Below, one piece after another: positions 8,570-15,129 of a DNA stretch of 15,129 nucleotides. Every line of letters begins with the position of its first letter. Positions within the stretch are counted from its first letter, which is position 1. This DNA comes from DASWHD01 sp036393335. GTDB lineage: Bacteria > CG2-30-53-67 > CG2-30-70-394. The stretch is from NCBI GenBank assembly GCA_036393335.1, contig DASWHD010000060.1, forward strand, positions 1 to 15,129. The letters are read 5' to 3'. The notes beneath the pieces were generated by a model that saw only the letters and a list, made by a program, of their open reading frames with translations, was not told where the DNA came from and did not search any database. Position numbers and translations under genes: made by a program.

Positions 8570-9641
8570 GTACCTCTACTCCCTCCATGACCAGGTCTCG
8601 GCCTTCAACGTCTTCCGCTACATCACCTTTCGCGCGATGCTATCGGTGCTCACGGCCTTGGGCATCAGCCTCGCCATCGGCCCGTTTTTCATCCGCTACA
8701 TGCAGCGGCGCAACGTCGGCCAGCAGATCCGCGAACTGGGCCCCCAGAGCCACCTGCCCAAGGCCGGGACCCCGACCATGGGCGGGGGCATGATCCTGAT
8801 CGCGGTGGTGGTCACCGCCCTGCTGTGGGGCGACTGGCGAAATCCGTATATCCCGATCGTGGTGTGGGTGACCGTCGGCCTGGGCCTGCTCGGTTTCACC
8901 GATGACTACTTGAAGCTGGTGGCGCGCAATAGCCGGGGGCTGGCGGCGCGCTACAAGTTCGGCGGCCAGGTCCTGCTTGGCCTGGGGGTCGGGGTGTTTC
9001 TCTACTTCCACCGGGTGGATGGCAGTTCCACGGTCCTGGCCGTGCCGTTCTTCAAGAACGTGCTCCCGGACCTCGGGAGCTGCTATATCCCGTTCGCCAT
9101 GTTGGTGATCGTCGCGACCAGCAACGCGGTCAACCTCACCGATGGCCTCGACGGGCTGGCGATCATGCCGGTGATCATCTGCGCCGTGGTCTTCGCCCTG
9201 ATCGCCTACGTGGCGGGCCACGTGAAGCTCGCCGAGTACCTCAACCTGATCTACATCCCGGGCGTCGGGGAGCTGTCGGTGTTCCTCGGGGCGATGGTCG
9301 GCGCGGGCCTCGGCTTCCTGTGGTTCAACACCTACCCGGCCACGGTCTTCATGGGCGACATCGGCTCCCTCTCCCTGGGTGGCGCCCTGGGCACCGTGGC
9401 GGTACTCGCCAAGCACGAGCTGTTGCTGGCGGTGGTGGGCGGGGTGTTCGTGATCGAGGCCGTCTCGGTGATCCTCCAGGTTGCCTCGTTCAAGCTCTTT
9501 GGCCGGCGCATCTTTCGCATGGCGCCGCTGCACCACCACTTCGAGATGAAGGGCTGGCCGGAGCCCAAGGTGATCGTGCGGGCGTGGATCGTGACCATCG
9601 TCCTGGGATTCGTGGCGTTGTCCACGCTGAAGCTGCGGTAG
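8559..9641 (+). CDS. mraY: Phospho-N-acetylmuramoyl-pentapeptide-transferase MraY
   Basis: MraY is the integral membrane enzyme that transfers phospho-MurNAc-pentapeptide from UDP to undecaprenyl phosphate, giving lipid I. The product has 360 residues, the same length as E. coli MraY, with about ten hydrophobic segments. Catalytic signatures are present: GFTDDYLK with the Asp pair D115-D116, NLTDGLDGLA (192-201), FMGDIGSLSLGG with D267, and the HHH triplet in APLHHHFEMKGWPE (H325-H327). The N-terminal cytoplasmic loop carries SHLPKAGTPTMGGG (64-77). The ATG at 8559 is preceded by GGGGAGGA (8543-8550) with 8-nt spacing. It lies within the last codons of murF, so the longer upstream frame is rejected. 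The gene is followed by a 206-bp spacer containing a REPIN-like element. Confidence 0.97.
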   Translation: MLGEYLYSLHDQVSAFNVFRYITFRAMLSVLTALGISLAIGPFFIRYMQRRNVGQQIRELGPQSHLPKAGTPTMGGGMILIAVVVTALLWGDWRNPYIPIVVWVTVGLGLLGFTDDYLKLVARNSRGLAARYKFGGQVLLGLGVGVFLYFHRVDGSSTVLAVPFFKNVLPDLGSCYIPFAMLVIVATSNAVNLTDGLDGLAIMPVIICAVVFALIAYVAGHVKLAEYLNLIYIPGVGELSVFLGAMVGAGLGFLWFNTYPATVFMGDIGSLSLGGALGTVAVLAKHELLLAVVGGVFVIEAVSVILQVASFKLFGRRIFRMAPLHHHFEMKGWPEPKVIVRAWIVTIVLGFVALSTLKLR

Positions 9642-9670
9642 CGGGAAGAGCACAATGTTCGGGGTAGTCT

Positions 9671-9816
9671 CGGTAGGAGCCGAATCCCTTCGGCGAGTCA
9701 CGCCCGCAGGGCGTGGGACGCCACGTGTCGCGAGAATAGCGACTGGGCTTTCTTCAGCGATGCCGACCGGCTGCGGCAACACCGAGCAGGTCGCCGAAGG
9801 GATTCGGCTCCTACCG
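9671..9816. repeat. REPIN-like inverted pair of GTAG-headed palindromes
   Basis: Two 26-nt arms (9671-9696 and 9791-9816) are perfect inverted copies of each other. Each contains GTAG followed by GAGCC and an internal palindrome GCCGAA-TCCC-TTCGGC (6-bp stem, 4-nt loop). A GTAG tetranucleotide next to an imperfect palindrome is the known hallmark of REP sequences mobilised by RAYT (TnpA-REP) transposases, and two such units in opposite orientation form a REPIN. The ~95 bp between the arms hold another perfect hairpin, CACGCCC/GGGCGTG (9699-9705 with 9709-9715). The element fills most of the mraY-murD gap. The RAYT link is established for the family and inferred here. Confidence 0.75.
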
Positions 9817-9847
9817 GCGCTCCTGCGGGAAGCTGTGGGAGTCACCC

Positions 9848-11194
9848 GTGGGTAACCCGTCCCTCCCCGACCTCTCCGGCCGCACCTACGCCGTGATCGG
9901 CGCCGGGCGCTCCGGGGTAGCGGCGGCGAGCTTCCTGGCGCGGGCCGGGGCCGCGGTGCGCCTCACGGACCGGGAGGCGCCGGCCGTGACGGTGGAACCG
10001 ATGGTGGAGCTGTTCTTAGGCGGGCATGCGGCAAGCGCCTTCGCGGGGGTGGACGAGGTGGTGCTCAGCCCCGGTGTGCCGCGGGATAGTTCCCTGGTCC
10101 AGGGACTCCTCGCCCAGGGGATGCCGGTCATCGGCGAGGTGGAGCTGGCGTGGCGCCACAGCCGCCGGCCGATCCTCGGCGTCACCGGCACCAACGGCAA
10201 ATCGACCACCGTCACCTTGCTGCACACCATGTTGGTGGCGGCGGGGGAGGACGCGGTCTTGGGCGGCAACATCGGCACGCCGCTGATCGACGTGGCATGC
10301 GATGGCGGTACCGGGCCATGCGTCGCGGAGCTGTCCAGCTACCAGCTCGAGTCGATCGTCGATTTTGCACCGCGCATCGCCTGTCTGCTCAACGTCACCC
10401 CCGACCATGAGGACCGCTACCCGAGCCTGGCCGCCTACCTTGCGGCCAAGGCGCGCATCTTCGCGAACCAGGGGGAAGGGGCGGTGGGGATCGTCTCCCG
10501 CGACGACCCGCACCTCGCCGCTCTGACCGTCGGGCGGCTCGGCTTCACGGCTGCCGGCGGGTGTGAGGCGGCGGCGTGGGTGGAGGACGGGTGGCTGCGT
10601 TTCGCCACCGCGACCTTCGCCGGCCCCCTCGTCGAGGTGGCGGCCCTCGGCTTGCGCGGTCCCCATAATGTGGAGAACTGCCTCGCCGCCGGCCTCGCCG
10701 CCTTCGCCTGGGGTGTGCCGCCGGAGGCGGTGGCCACGACCCTACGGGCCTTCACCGGCCTGACGCATCGCGGCGAGGTGGTGGCCCATCGGAGAGGCGT
10801 GGCGTTTGCCGACAACTCCAAAGCGACCAACACCGGCGCCGTCTCTCGGGTCCTGGAGGGGTACGGCGATAGCGCGGTGGTGCTCATCGCCGGCGGCTCG
10901 TCCAAGGGGGGCGGCTTCACCGACCTGCGGCCGCAGGTCGGGCGTGCCGTGCGCCACCTGCTGGTGATCGGCGCCACGGCGGAGCGCCTTGCGGCCGACC
11001 TCGCCGGCTGCTGCCCGATCGAGCGGGCCGGCACCCTGGAGGTGGCCGTGGCGCGGGCGGCGGCGATCGCCCGTCCCGGCGACACGGTGCTCCTCGCCCC
11101 GGCGTGCGCCAGCTTCGACCAATTCTGCAACTACGAGCACCGTGGCGAGACCTTTCGCGCCTTGGTCCTCCGGCACGCCTCGGCAAAGACGTGA
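9848..11194 (+). CDS. murD: UDP-MurNAc-L-alanine:D-glutamate ligase MurD
   Basis: MurD adds D-glutamate to UDP-MurNAc-L-Ala in the cytoplasm, the second Mur ligase step. The 448-residue product shows the Rossmann-like N-terminal uracil-binding start YAVIGAGRSGVAAASFL (14-30), LSPGVPRD (73-80), the P-loop GTNGKST (114-120), LGGNIGTPL (138-146), the ELSSYQLE motif typical of MurD, VTPDHEDRY, and the C-terminal FADNSKATNTGAV and LLAPACASFDQF motifs. Length is normal for the family. The start is GTG with GGGAG (9837-9841) 6 nt upstream. The next upstream gene, mraY, is separated by the REPIN-like repeat. The following ftsW is separated by a 214-bp spacer with another repeat. Nothing is truncated. 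Confidence 0.97.
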   Translation: MGNPSLPDLSGRTYAVIGAGRSGVAAASFLARAGAAVRLTDREAPAVTVEPMVELFLGGHAASAFAGVDEVVLSPGVPRDSSLVQGLLAQGMPVIGEVELAWRHSRRPILGVTGTNGKSTTVTLLHTMLVAAGEDAVLGGNIGTPLIDVACDGGTGPCVAELSSYQLESIVDFAPRIACLLNVTPDHEDRYPSLAAYLAAKARIFANQGEGAVGIVSRDDPHLAALTVGRLGFTAAGGCEAAAWVEDGWLRFATATFAGPLVEVAALGLRGPHNVENCLAAGLAAFAWGVPPEAVATTLRAFTGLTHRGEVVAHRRGVAFADNSKATNTGAVSRVLEGYGDSAVVLIAGGSSKGGGFTDLRPQVGRAVRHLLVIGATAERLAADLAGCCPIERAGTLEVAVARAAAIARPGDTVLLAPACASFDQFCNYEHRGETFRALVLRHASAKT

Positions 11195-11241
11195 TGCCAC
11201 GCGATCCAGACCGGAGACCTAGCCCATGCAACAGAGTCGTC

Positions 11242-11333
11242 CCTCTGAGAAAGGCAGGAAGTTCAGGAAGGCAGGAGGGACGGCTAGCCACGCCCTCCGG
11301 CGTCACACCTTCCTGCCCCTTCCCGCTTCCTTT
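11242..11333. repeat. Purine-rich repeat with complementary arm between murD and ftsW
   Basis: The left part (11242-11280) is purine-rich with three CAGGAAG-like units (11255-11261, 11264-11270, 11272-11278). Bases 11242-11269 match the end of the window (15102-15129) at 24 of 28 positions in the same orientation. GGCAGGAAG (11253-11261) can pair with CTTCCTGCC (11309-11317), and a small hairpin ACGCC/GGCGT (11290-11294 with 11299-11303) lies between. I infer a dispersed intergenic repeat that could form a large stem-loop in the transcript. The boundaries are approximate. No gene is supported in this 214-bp spacer. Confidence 0.6.
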
Positions 11334-11408
11334 AGATGAGCCCCGCATGGACTTGGCGGCGCCATCTGGTTTATCCGCCGGTGGGTGGGCAGCCCGCAGG
11401 AGTAACTG

Positions 11409-12500
11409 ATGCAAGACCTTGATCGTCCGCTATTCCTGTCCATCGTCATTCTCACCCTGTTCGGCCTGGTGATGGTCTACTCGGCGGGCGCCGCCATCGG
11501 CGTGCAGCGCTTCGCCGATCCCCTCCACTACCTCTACCGCCAGGCGCGGTGGCTGTTCCTCGGCGGCCTGCTCTTCGCCCTGGCAGTGCGCACCGACTAC
11601 CGGCGGTGGGAGAGGTGGGTATGGGTGTTCTTCTTGGTGAGCACCGCCCTGCTGGTGGCGGTGCTGATTCCGGGGGTCGGGGTGGAGGCCAATGGGGCAC
11701 GGCGCTGGCTGCGGATCGCCGGCCTGACGATGCAACCGGCGGAGGTGGCGAAGCTGGCGGCGGTCGCCCTGTTGGCCCACAACCTGCCCGGCAGGGGAGA
11801 GTGCCTGCGCGACTTCCGCAACGGCCTCCTGCCACAGCTCATCGTGGTGGGGATCCCTGCGTTCCTGATCTATCGTGAGCCCGATCTCGGTGGCACGATG
11901 GTGATGGCCACGGTCGCCATGGTCCTGTTCTACCTGGCCGGGGCGCGGCTCTCCCACCTGGCGCTGCTGGTAGTGGCGGTGCTGCCGGTGGTGCTCTGGA
12001 AGGTGGTGGACATCGACTACCGGGTGCGGCGTCTCGCCGCCTTTCTCGATCCCTGGGCCGATCCCACCGACACCGGCTGGCAGATCACCCAGAGCCTCAT
12101 GGCCCTGGGCAGCGGCGGCCTGGCAGGCCACGGCCTGTCGAGCGGCGTACAGAAGCTCTACTTCCTGCCGGAGCCACACACCGACTTCATCTTCTCGGTG
12201 GTGGGCGAGGAGCTCGGCTTGCTCGGCACCCTCGGGGTCGCGGCGTGCTTCCTGCTCTTCGCCTGGCGCGGCCTGCGGGTGGCGGTGCGGGCGCCGACAC
12301 CCTTCGGGCAGTTTCTCGCGGCGGGGATCGTCGTGCTCATCACCCTCCAGGCCCTGCTCAACATGATGGTGTGCACCAGCCTGGTACCCACCAAGGGGCT
12401 ACCCCTGCCGTTCGTCAGCTATGGTGGCACCTCCCTGGTGCTCAACCTGGTGGCGGCCGGCGTGCTGCTCAACATCTCGCGCTGGGTGACGGGCAAATGA
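11409..12500 (+). CDS. ftsW: Septal peptidoglycan glycosyltransferase FtsW
   Basis: FtsW is a SEDS-family polytopic membrane enzyme that polymerises lipid II at the septum with its partner FtsI. The 363-residue product has about ten hydrophobic segments and the SEDS signatures: LTLFGLVMVYSAG near the N-terminus, GARRWLRIAGLTMQPAEVAKLA (starting near 97), YREPDLGGTMV, FLPEPHTDFIFSVVGEELG with the conserved catalytic aspartate (Asp259 in HTDF), and VPTKGLPLPFVSYGGTS near the end. It is shorter than E. coli FtsW, mostly through a shorter N-terminal tail. FtsW rather than RodA is inferred from its place between murD and murG. AGGAG (11398-11402) lies 6 nt before the ATG. The stop overlaps the murG start (ATGA), indicating coupled translation. 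Confidence 0.96.
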   Translation: MQDLDRPLFLSIVILTLFGLVMVYSAGAAIGVQRFADPLHYLYRQARWLFLGGLLFALAVRTDYRRWERWVWVFFLVSTALLVAVLIPGVGVEANGARRWLRIAGLTMQPAEVAKLAAVALLAHNLPGRGECLRDFRNGLLPQLIVVGIPAFLIYREPDLGGTMVMATVAMVLFYLAGARLSHLALLVVAVLPVVLWKVVDIDYRVRRLAAFLDPWADPTDTGWQITQSLMALGSGGLAGHGLSSGVQKLYFLPEPHTDFIFSVVGEELGLLGTLGVAACFLLFAWRGLRVAVRAPTPFGQFLAAGIVVLITLQALLNMMVCTSLVPTKGLPLPFVSYGGTSLVLNLVAAGVLLNISRWVTGK

Positions 12501-13630
12501 AGCTGGCCATCGCCGGCGGCGGTACCGGTGGCCACCTCTTTCCGGCCCTGGCGGTGGCGGAGGCGCTGTGCCGGCGCCGGATCGGTGTCAGCGACATCCT
12601 GTTCATCGGCGCCGACCGCGGGCTGGAGGCGCGGCTGGTACCGACCTACGGCTATCCCCTGGAGCTGCTCGCTGCACGGCCGTTCAAAGGACAGGGCGTC
12701 GCGGCGCGGGCCGAGGCGGTGCTGCGGCTGCCCGCGCTCGTGGCGGCGGCGCGCCGCATCCTGCGGCGGTTCGCCGCGCGTGCGGTCCTCGGCGTGGGCG
12801 GCTACGCCTCGGTGCCGACGGTCCTCGCCGCCGCCAGCCTGCGCCTGCCGGTCCTGCTGCAGGAGCAGAATCGCTGGCCGGGCCTGGCCAACCGGCTGCT
12901 GCAGCCGCTGGTCGACCAGGTCCTCGCGGTGGACGCCGGCGCTGCCCGGTTCTTCCGGCCCGGCAAGCTGCTGGTCACCGGCAATCCGGTGCCCGCGGAG
13001 CGGGGCAGCGGCGGCAGCGCGGCGGACTTCGGGCTGGAGAGGGACCGGCTCACGGTGCTGGTGCTGGGTGGCAGCCGCGGCGCGGTCGCGATCAACCGGG
13101 TCGTGGCCGACGCCCTGCCGCGGCTTGTGCCCCTGGCCGAGCGGGTGCAATTCCTGCACGCGGCGGGAGAGGGAGAGGTGGAACCGCTGCGTGCCGCCTA
13201 CGGCCACGCCGGGATCGCGTCCCACGTGGCGCCCTTCATCGAGCGGATGGGGGCCGCCTACGGCGCCGCCGGCGCGGTGATCGCTCGGGCCGGTGCCATG
13301 TCCTGCCAAGAGATCGCCAACGCCGGCCTGCCGTCGCTGCTCATCCCGTACCCCTATGCGGCCAACGACCACCAGTGGTACAACGGGCTGCGGCTGCGCG
13401 AGGCGGGCGGTGCCCTCCTCCTGCGTCAGGAGACGGTGGACGGTGAGGTGGTGGCCGACGTGGTGCGGAGTTGGATCGAGGACCCCGATGGGCGCCAACG
13501 CCAGGGGGGGGCGGCCCACACCCTCGCCGCGCCGGACGCGGCGGACCGGATCGCCGATCTCCTCCTGGCGTCGGCCAACGGTACACAGCCGACAAGGGCC
13601 GATGGTTCGCGCCGCCACCACATCCTCTGA
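12497..13630 (+). CDS. murG: Lipid II synthase MurG (GlcNAc transferase)
   Basis: MurG is a peripheral inner-membrane GT-B glycosyltransferase that adds GlcNAc from UDP-GlcNAc to lipid I, making lipid II. The 377-residue product begins MKLAIAGGGTGGHLFPALAVA, with the glycine-rich loop at 7-12 and His13. The N-domain also has VLGVGGYASVPTVLAA and QEQNRWPGLANRLL (usual form QEQNAVPGxxNR). The C-domain holds VLGGSRGAVAIN and the UDP-GlcNAc-binding RAGAMSCQEIANAGLPSLL followed by PYPYAANDHQWYNG. The last ~25 residues are a poorly conserved Thr/Arg/His-containing tail, slightly longer than in E. coli (355 residues). The ATG overlaps the ftsW stop as ATGA, so the longer upstream frame is not real coding. 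murC starts 9 bp after the stop. Confidence 0.96.
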   Translation: MKLAIAGGGTGGHLFPALAVAEALCRRRIGVSDILFIGADRGLEARLVPTYGYPLELLAARPFKGQGVAARAEAVLRLPALVAAARRILRRFAARAVLGVGGYASVPTVLAAASLRLPVLLQEQNRWPGLANRLLQPLVDQVLAVDAGAARFFRPGKLLVTGNPVPAERGSGGSAADFGLERDRLTVLVLGGSRGAVAINRVVADALPRLVPLAERVQFLHAAGEGEVEPLRAAYGHAGIASHVAPFIERMGAAYGAAGAVIARAGAMSCQEIANAGLPSLLIPYPYAANDHQWYNGLRLREAGGALLLRQETVDGEVVADVVRSWIEDPDGRQRQGGAAHTLAAPDAADRIADLLLASANGTQPTRADGSRRHHIL

Positions 13631-13639
13631 GGCCCTGCC

Positions 13640-15094
13640 ATGTTCGTCGAACCTGCCGGCCGGCTGACCAGCCAACCGCGTCGCTCGCTCTTCGCGATGG
13701 CCCACCACGTGCACTTCATAGGCATCGGCGGAGTGGGGATGAGCGGTATCGCTCACATCCTGCTGAGTCTCGGCCACCGGGTGAGCGGCTCCGACCTGCG
13801 CGACAACGACGCGGTCCACCAGCTCCGCCAGCGTGGCGCCACCGTGTACATCGGCCATGACGCGGCCAACCTGGGCGCCGGCGACGTGGTGGTGGTCTCC
13901 AGCGCCGTGCCGGCGAGCAACCCGGAGGTGGTTGCGGCCGTGGCGCGCCACATCCCGGTGATCCCCCGTGCGGAGATGCTCGCCGAGCTGATGCGCCTCA
14001 AGTACGGCATCGCCGTGGCTGGCGCCCATGGCAAGACCACCACCACGTCGATCCTGGCCGTCCTTTTGGAAGAGGGTGGTCTCGATCCGACGGTGGTGGT
14101 AGGCGGGCGAGTGACAGGTAGCGGCTACGGCGGTGCGCGCCTCGGCCAGGGCGAGGTCCTGCTCGCCGAGGCGGACGAGTCGGACGGCTCCTTTCTCACC
14201 CTGTCGCCGGTGATCGGCGTGGTGACCAACGTCGATGACGAGCACCTGGACCACTACGGCAGCGCCGCGGCCCTCGACGCGGCATTCGTCGCGTTCTGCA
14301 ATCGCATCCCGTTCTTCGGCCTCGCGGTGCTGAATCTCGACGATCCCCGGGTCGCCCGCCTCCTGCCTCGGGTGCGCAAGCGCATCCGTACCTTCGGTAC
14401 CTCTCCCCAGGCGAACCTGCGCATCCTGCCCCTCGGCGACGGCGGGGGCAGCGCGCCGCAGGCGTTCCAGCTCGCGGAGGATGGCACCGACCTGGGCGTT
14501 TTCCACCTCCATGCCCCGGGGCGCCATAATCTGTACAACGCGGCGGCCGGGATCGTGGTCGGCCGCTTCCTCGGCCTCGAGGCCGAGGTGCTGCGCGCCG
14601 CCCTCCCGCGCTACCAGGGGGTAGGACGGCGCTTCGAGCGGCTGTTCGCGGGTGGTGGGGTAGAGCTAGTCGACGACTACGGCCACCATCCCACGGAGAT
14701 CGCCGCGACCCTGGCGACTGCCCGCGCCTGCTGGCCGGGGCGCATCGTCGCCTTGGTCCAGCCGCACCGCTACACGCGCCTCGCCGCCCTGGCCGAGCAG
14801 TTCGCCACCTGTCTGTTGGCGGCGGATGTGTGCCTCATCACCCAGGTCTATGGCGCCGGCGAGGTGCGCGGCACGGGACCGGACGGTGCGGACCTGTGCC
14901 GCCTCCTCCAGCGCCACGGCCACCTGGACGTCCGGTTTTGTGCCGATCTCGCCGGCCTGGAAACGGCGGCCCTGGAGATCGTGCGGCCCGGCGACCTGCT
15001 CCTCACCCTCGGCGCCGGCGACATCACTCGCCTCGCCCATCGTCTCGCCGACCGCCTCCCCGCCCACCTCGGTGTCTCCCCCTCTCCCGTCTAG
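13640..15094 (+). CDS. murC: UDP-N-acetylmuramate:L-alanine ligase MurC
   Basis: MurC starts stem-peptide assembly by adding L-alanine to UDP-MurNAc with ATP. The 484-residue product carries the Rossmann-like HFIGIGGVGMSGIAHIL (25-41), SGSDLRDND (49-57), VVSSAVPASNPE (85-96), the P-loop GAHGKTTTT (128-136), LLAEADESDGSFL (174-186), VTNVDDEHLDHYG (195-207), GRHNLYNA and the C-terminal DDYGHHPTEI and QPHRYTR motifs, where the histidines of DDYGHHP are characteristic of MurC. The ATG at 13640 is supported by GAGG at 13629-13632, overlapping the murG stop. It gives a ~20-residue lead before the usual start; ATG at 13697 is an alternative. The product ends a little after the conserved C-domain, at the usual family size. 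It is the last complete gene in view. Confidence 0.96.
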   Translation: MFVEPAGRLTSQPRRSLFAMAHHVHFIGIGGVGMSGIAHILLSLGHRVSGSDLRDNDAVHQLRQRGATVYIGHDAANLGAGDVVVVSSAVPASNPEVVAAVARHIPVIPRAEMLAELMRLKYGIAVAGAHGKTTTTSILAVLLEEGGLDPTVVVGGRVTGSGYGGARLGQGEVLLAEADESDGSFLTLSPVIGVVTNVDDEHLDHYGSAAALDAAFVAFCNRIPFFGLAVLNLDDPRVARLLPRVRKRIRTFGTSPQANLRILPLGDGGGSAPQAFQLAEDGTDLGVFHLHAPGRHNLYNAAAGIVVGRFLGLEAEVLRAALPRYQGVGRRFERLFAGGGVELVDDYGHHPTEIAATLATARACWPGRIVALVQPHRYTRLAALAEQFATCLLAADVCLITQVYGAGEVRGTGPDGADLCRLLQRHGHLDVRFCADLAGLETAALEIVRPGDLLLTLGAGDITRLAHRLADRLPAHLGVSPSPV

Positions 15095-15101
15095 GACACA
15101 T

Positions 15102-15129
15102 CCTCTAAGGAATGCAGGAAATTCAGGAA
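15102..15129. repeat. Second copy of the CCTCT...CAGGAA repeat, cut by the window end
   Basis: Beginning 8 nt after the murC stop, this segment matches 11242-11269 downstream of murD at 24 of 28 positions without gaps. The shared core is GCAGGAA(A/G)TTCAGGAA. The copy may continue beyond the window. Both copies lie just after a mur gene and in the same orientation. Confidence 0.6.

Noticed and set aside
9655..9855. 66-codon + strand open frame between mraY and murD
   Set aside because: It runs through the REPIN-like inverted repeat and overlaps the murD start; its length is a by-product of the repeat.
11104..11409. 101-codon + strand open frame in the murD-ftsW spacer
   Set aside because: It begins inside murD in another frame and continues through a hairpin repeat; there is no family signal.
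12419..14527. Long open frame on the - strand (702 codons) opposite ftsW, murG and murC
   Set aside because: It is a compositional shadow of conserved genes on the + strand; no domain motifs are visible.

Overview
The window is a GC-rich bacterial chromosome segment. It carries the first eleven genes of a division and cell-wall (dcw) cluster, all on the + strand, in the classical order mraZ-rsmH-ftsL-ftsI-murE-murF-mraY-murD-ftsW-murG-murC. The order, the meso-diaminopimelate signature (DNPR) in MurE and the absence of Gram-positive features point to a Gram-negative, proteobacteria-like organism. High GC, the CxC...CxC tail of RsmH and the style of FtsL, FtsI and MurC fit a deltaproteobacterial (Desulfobacterota/Desulfuromonadota-type) lineage, but a gammaproteobacterium is not excluded. 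The lineage call is impressionistic.

Layout. Bases 1-398 hold no gene I can defend. One unrecognised gene follows (about 399-1610). It encodes an exported or membrane-anchored protein with a Pro/Ala-rich linker, an internal membrane segment and a compact C-terminal domain. After a GC hairpin comes a clear sigma-70-type promoter (TTGACG, 18 bp, TATATT). It is followed at once by a helically phased run of TGGGG-like pentamers, which matches the known MraZ operator pattern. This should be the autoregulated start of the dcw operon.

The genes make the septal wall machinery. MraZ is the regulator and RsmH methylates 16S rRNA. FtsL and FtsI (PBP3) belong to the divisome, with FtsW as the septal glycosyltransferase. 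MurE, MurF, MurD and MurC are the Mur ligases that build the UDP-MurNAc-pentapeptide. MraY and MurG make lipid I and lipid II. The cluster runs off the window after murC; the usual murB/ddl/ftsQ/ftsA/ftsZ portion is not seen.

The enzymes look ordinary and intact. The interest lies between them. A near-perfect palindrome covers the ftsL start codon. A G/C hairpin repeat has become the last ~50 codons of murE and also supplies the Shine-Dalgarno of murF. A REPIN-like pair of GTAG-headed palindromes sits between mraY and murD. A 28-nt direct repeat (24/28 identical) follows both murD and murC. I found no RNA genes, CRISPR arrays, insertion sequences or previously unknown multi-gene system.
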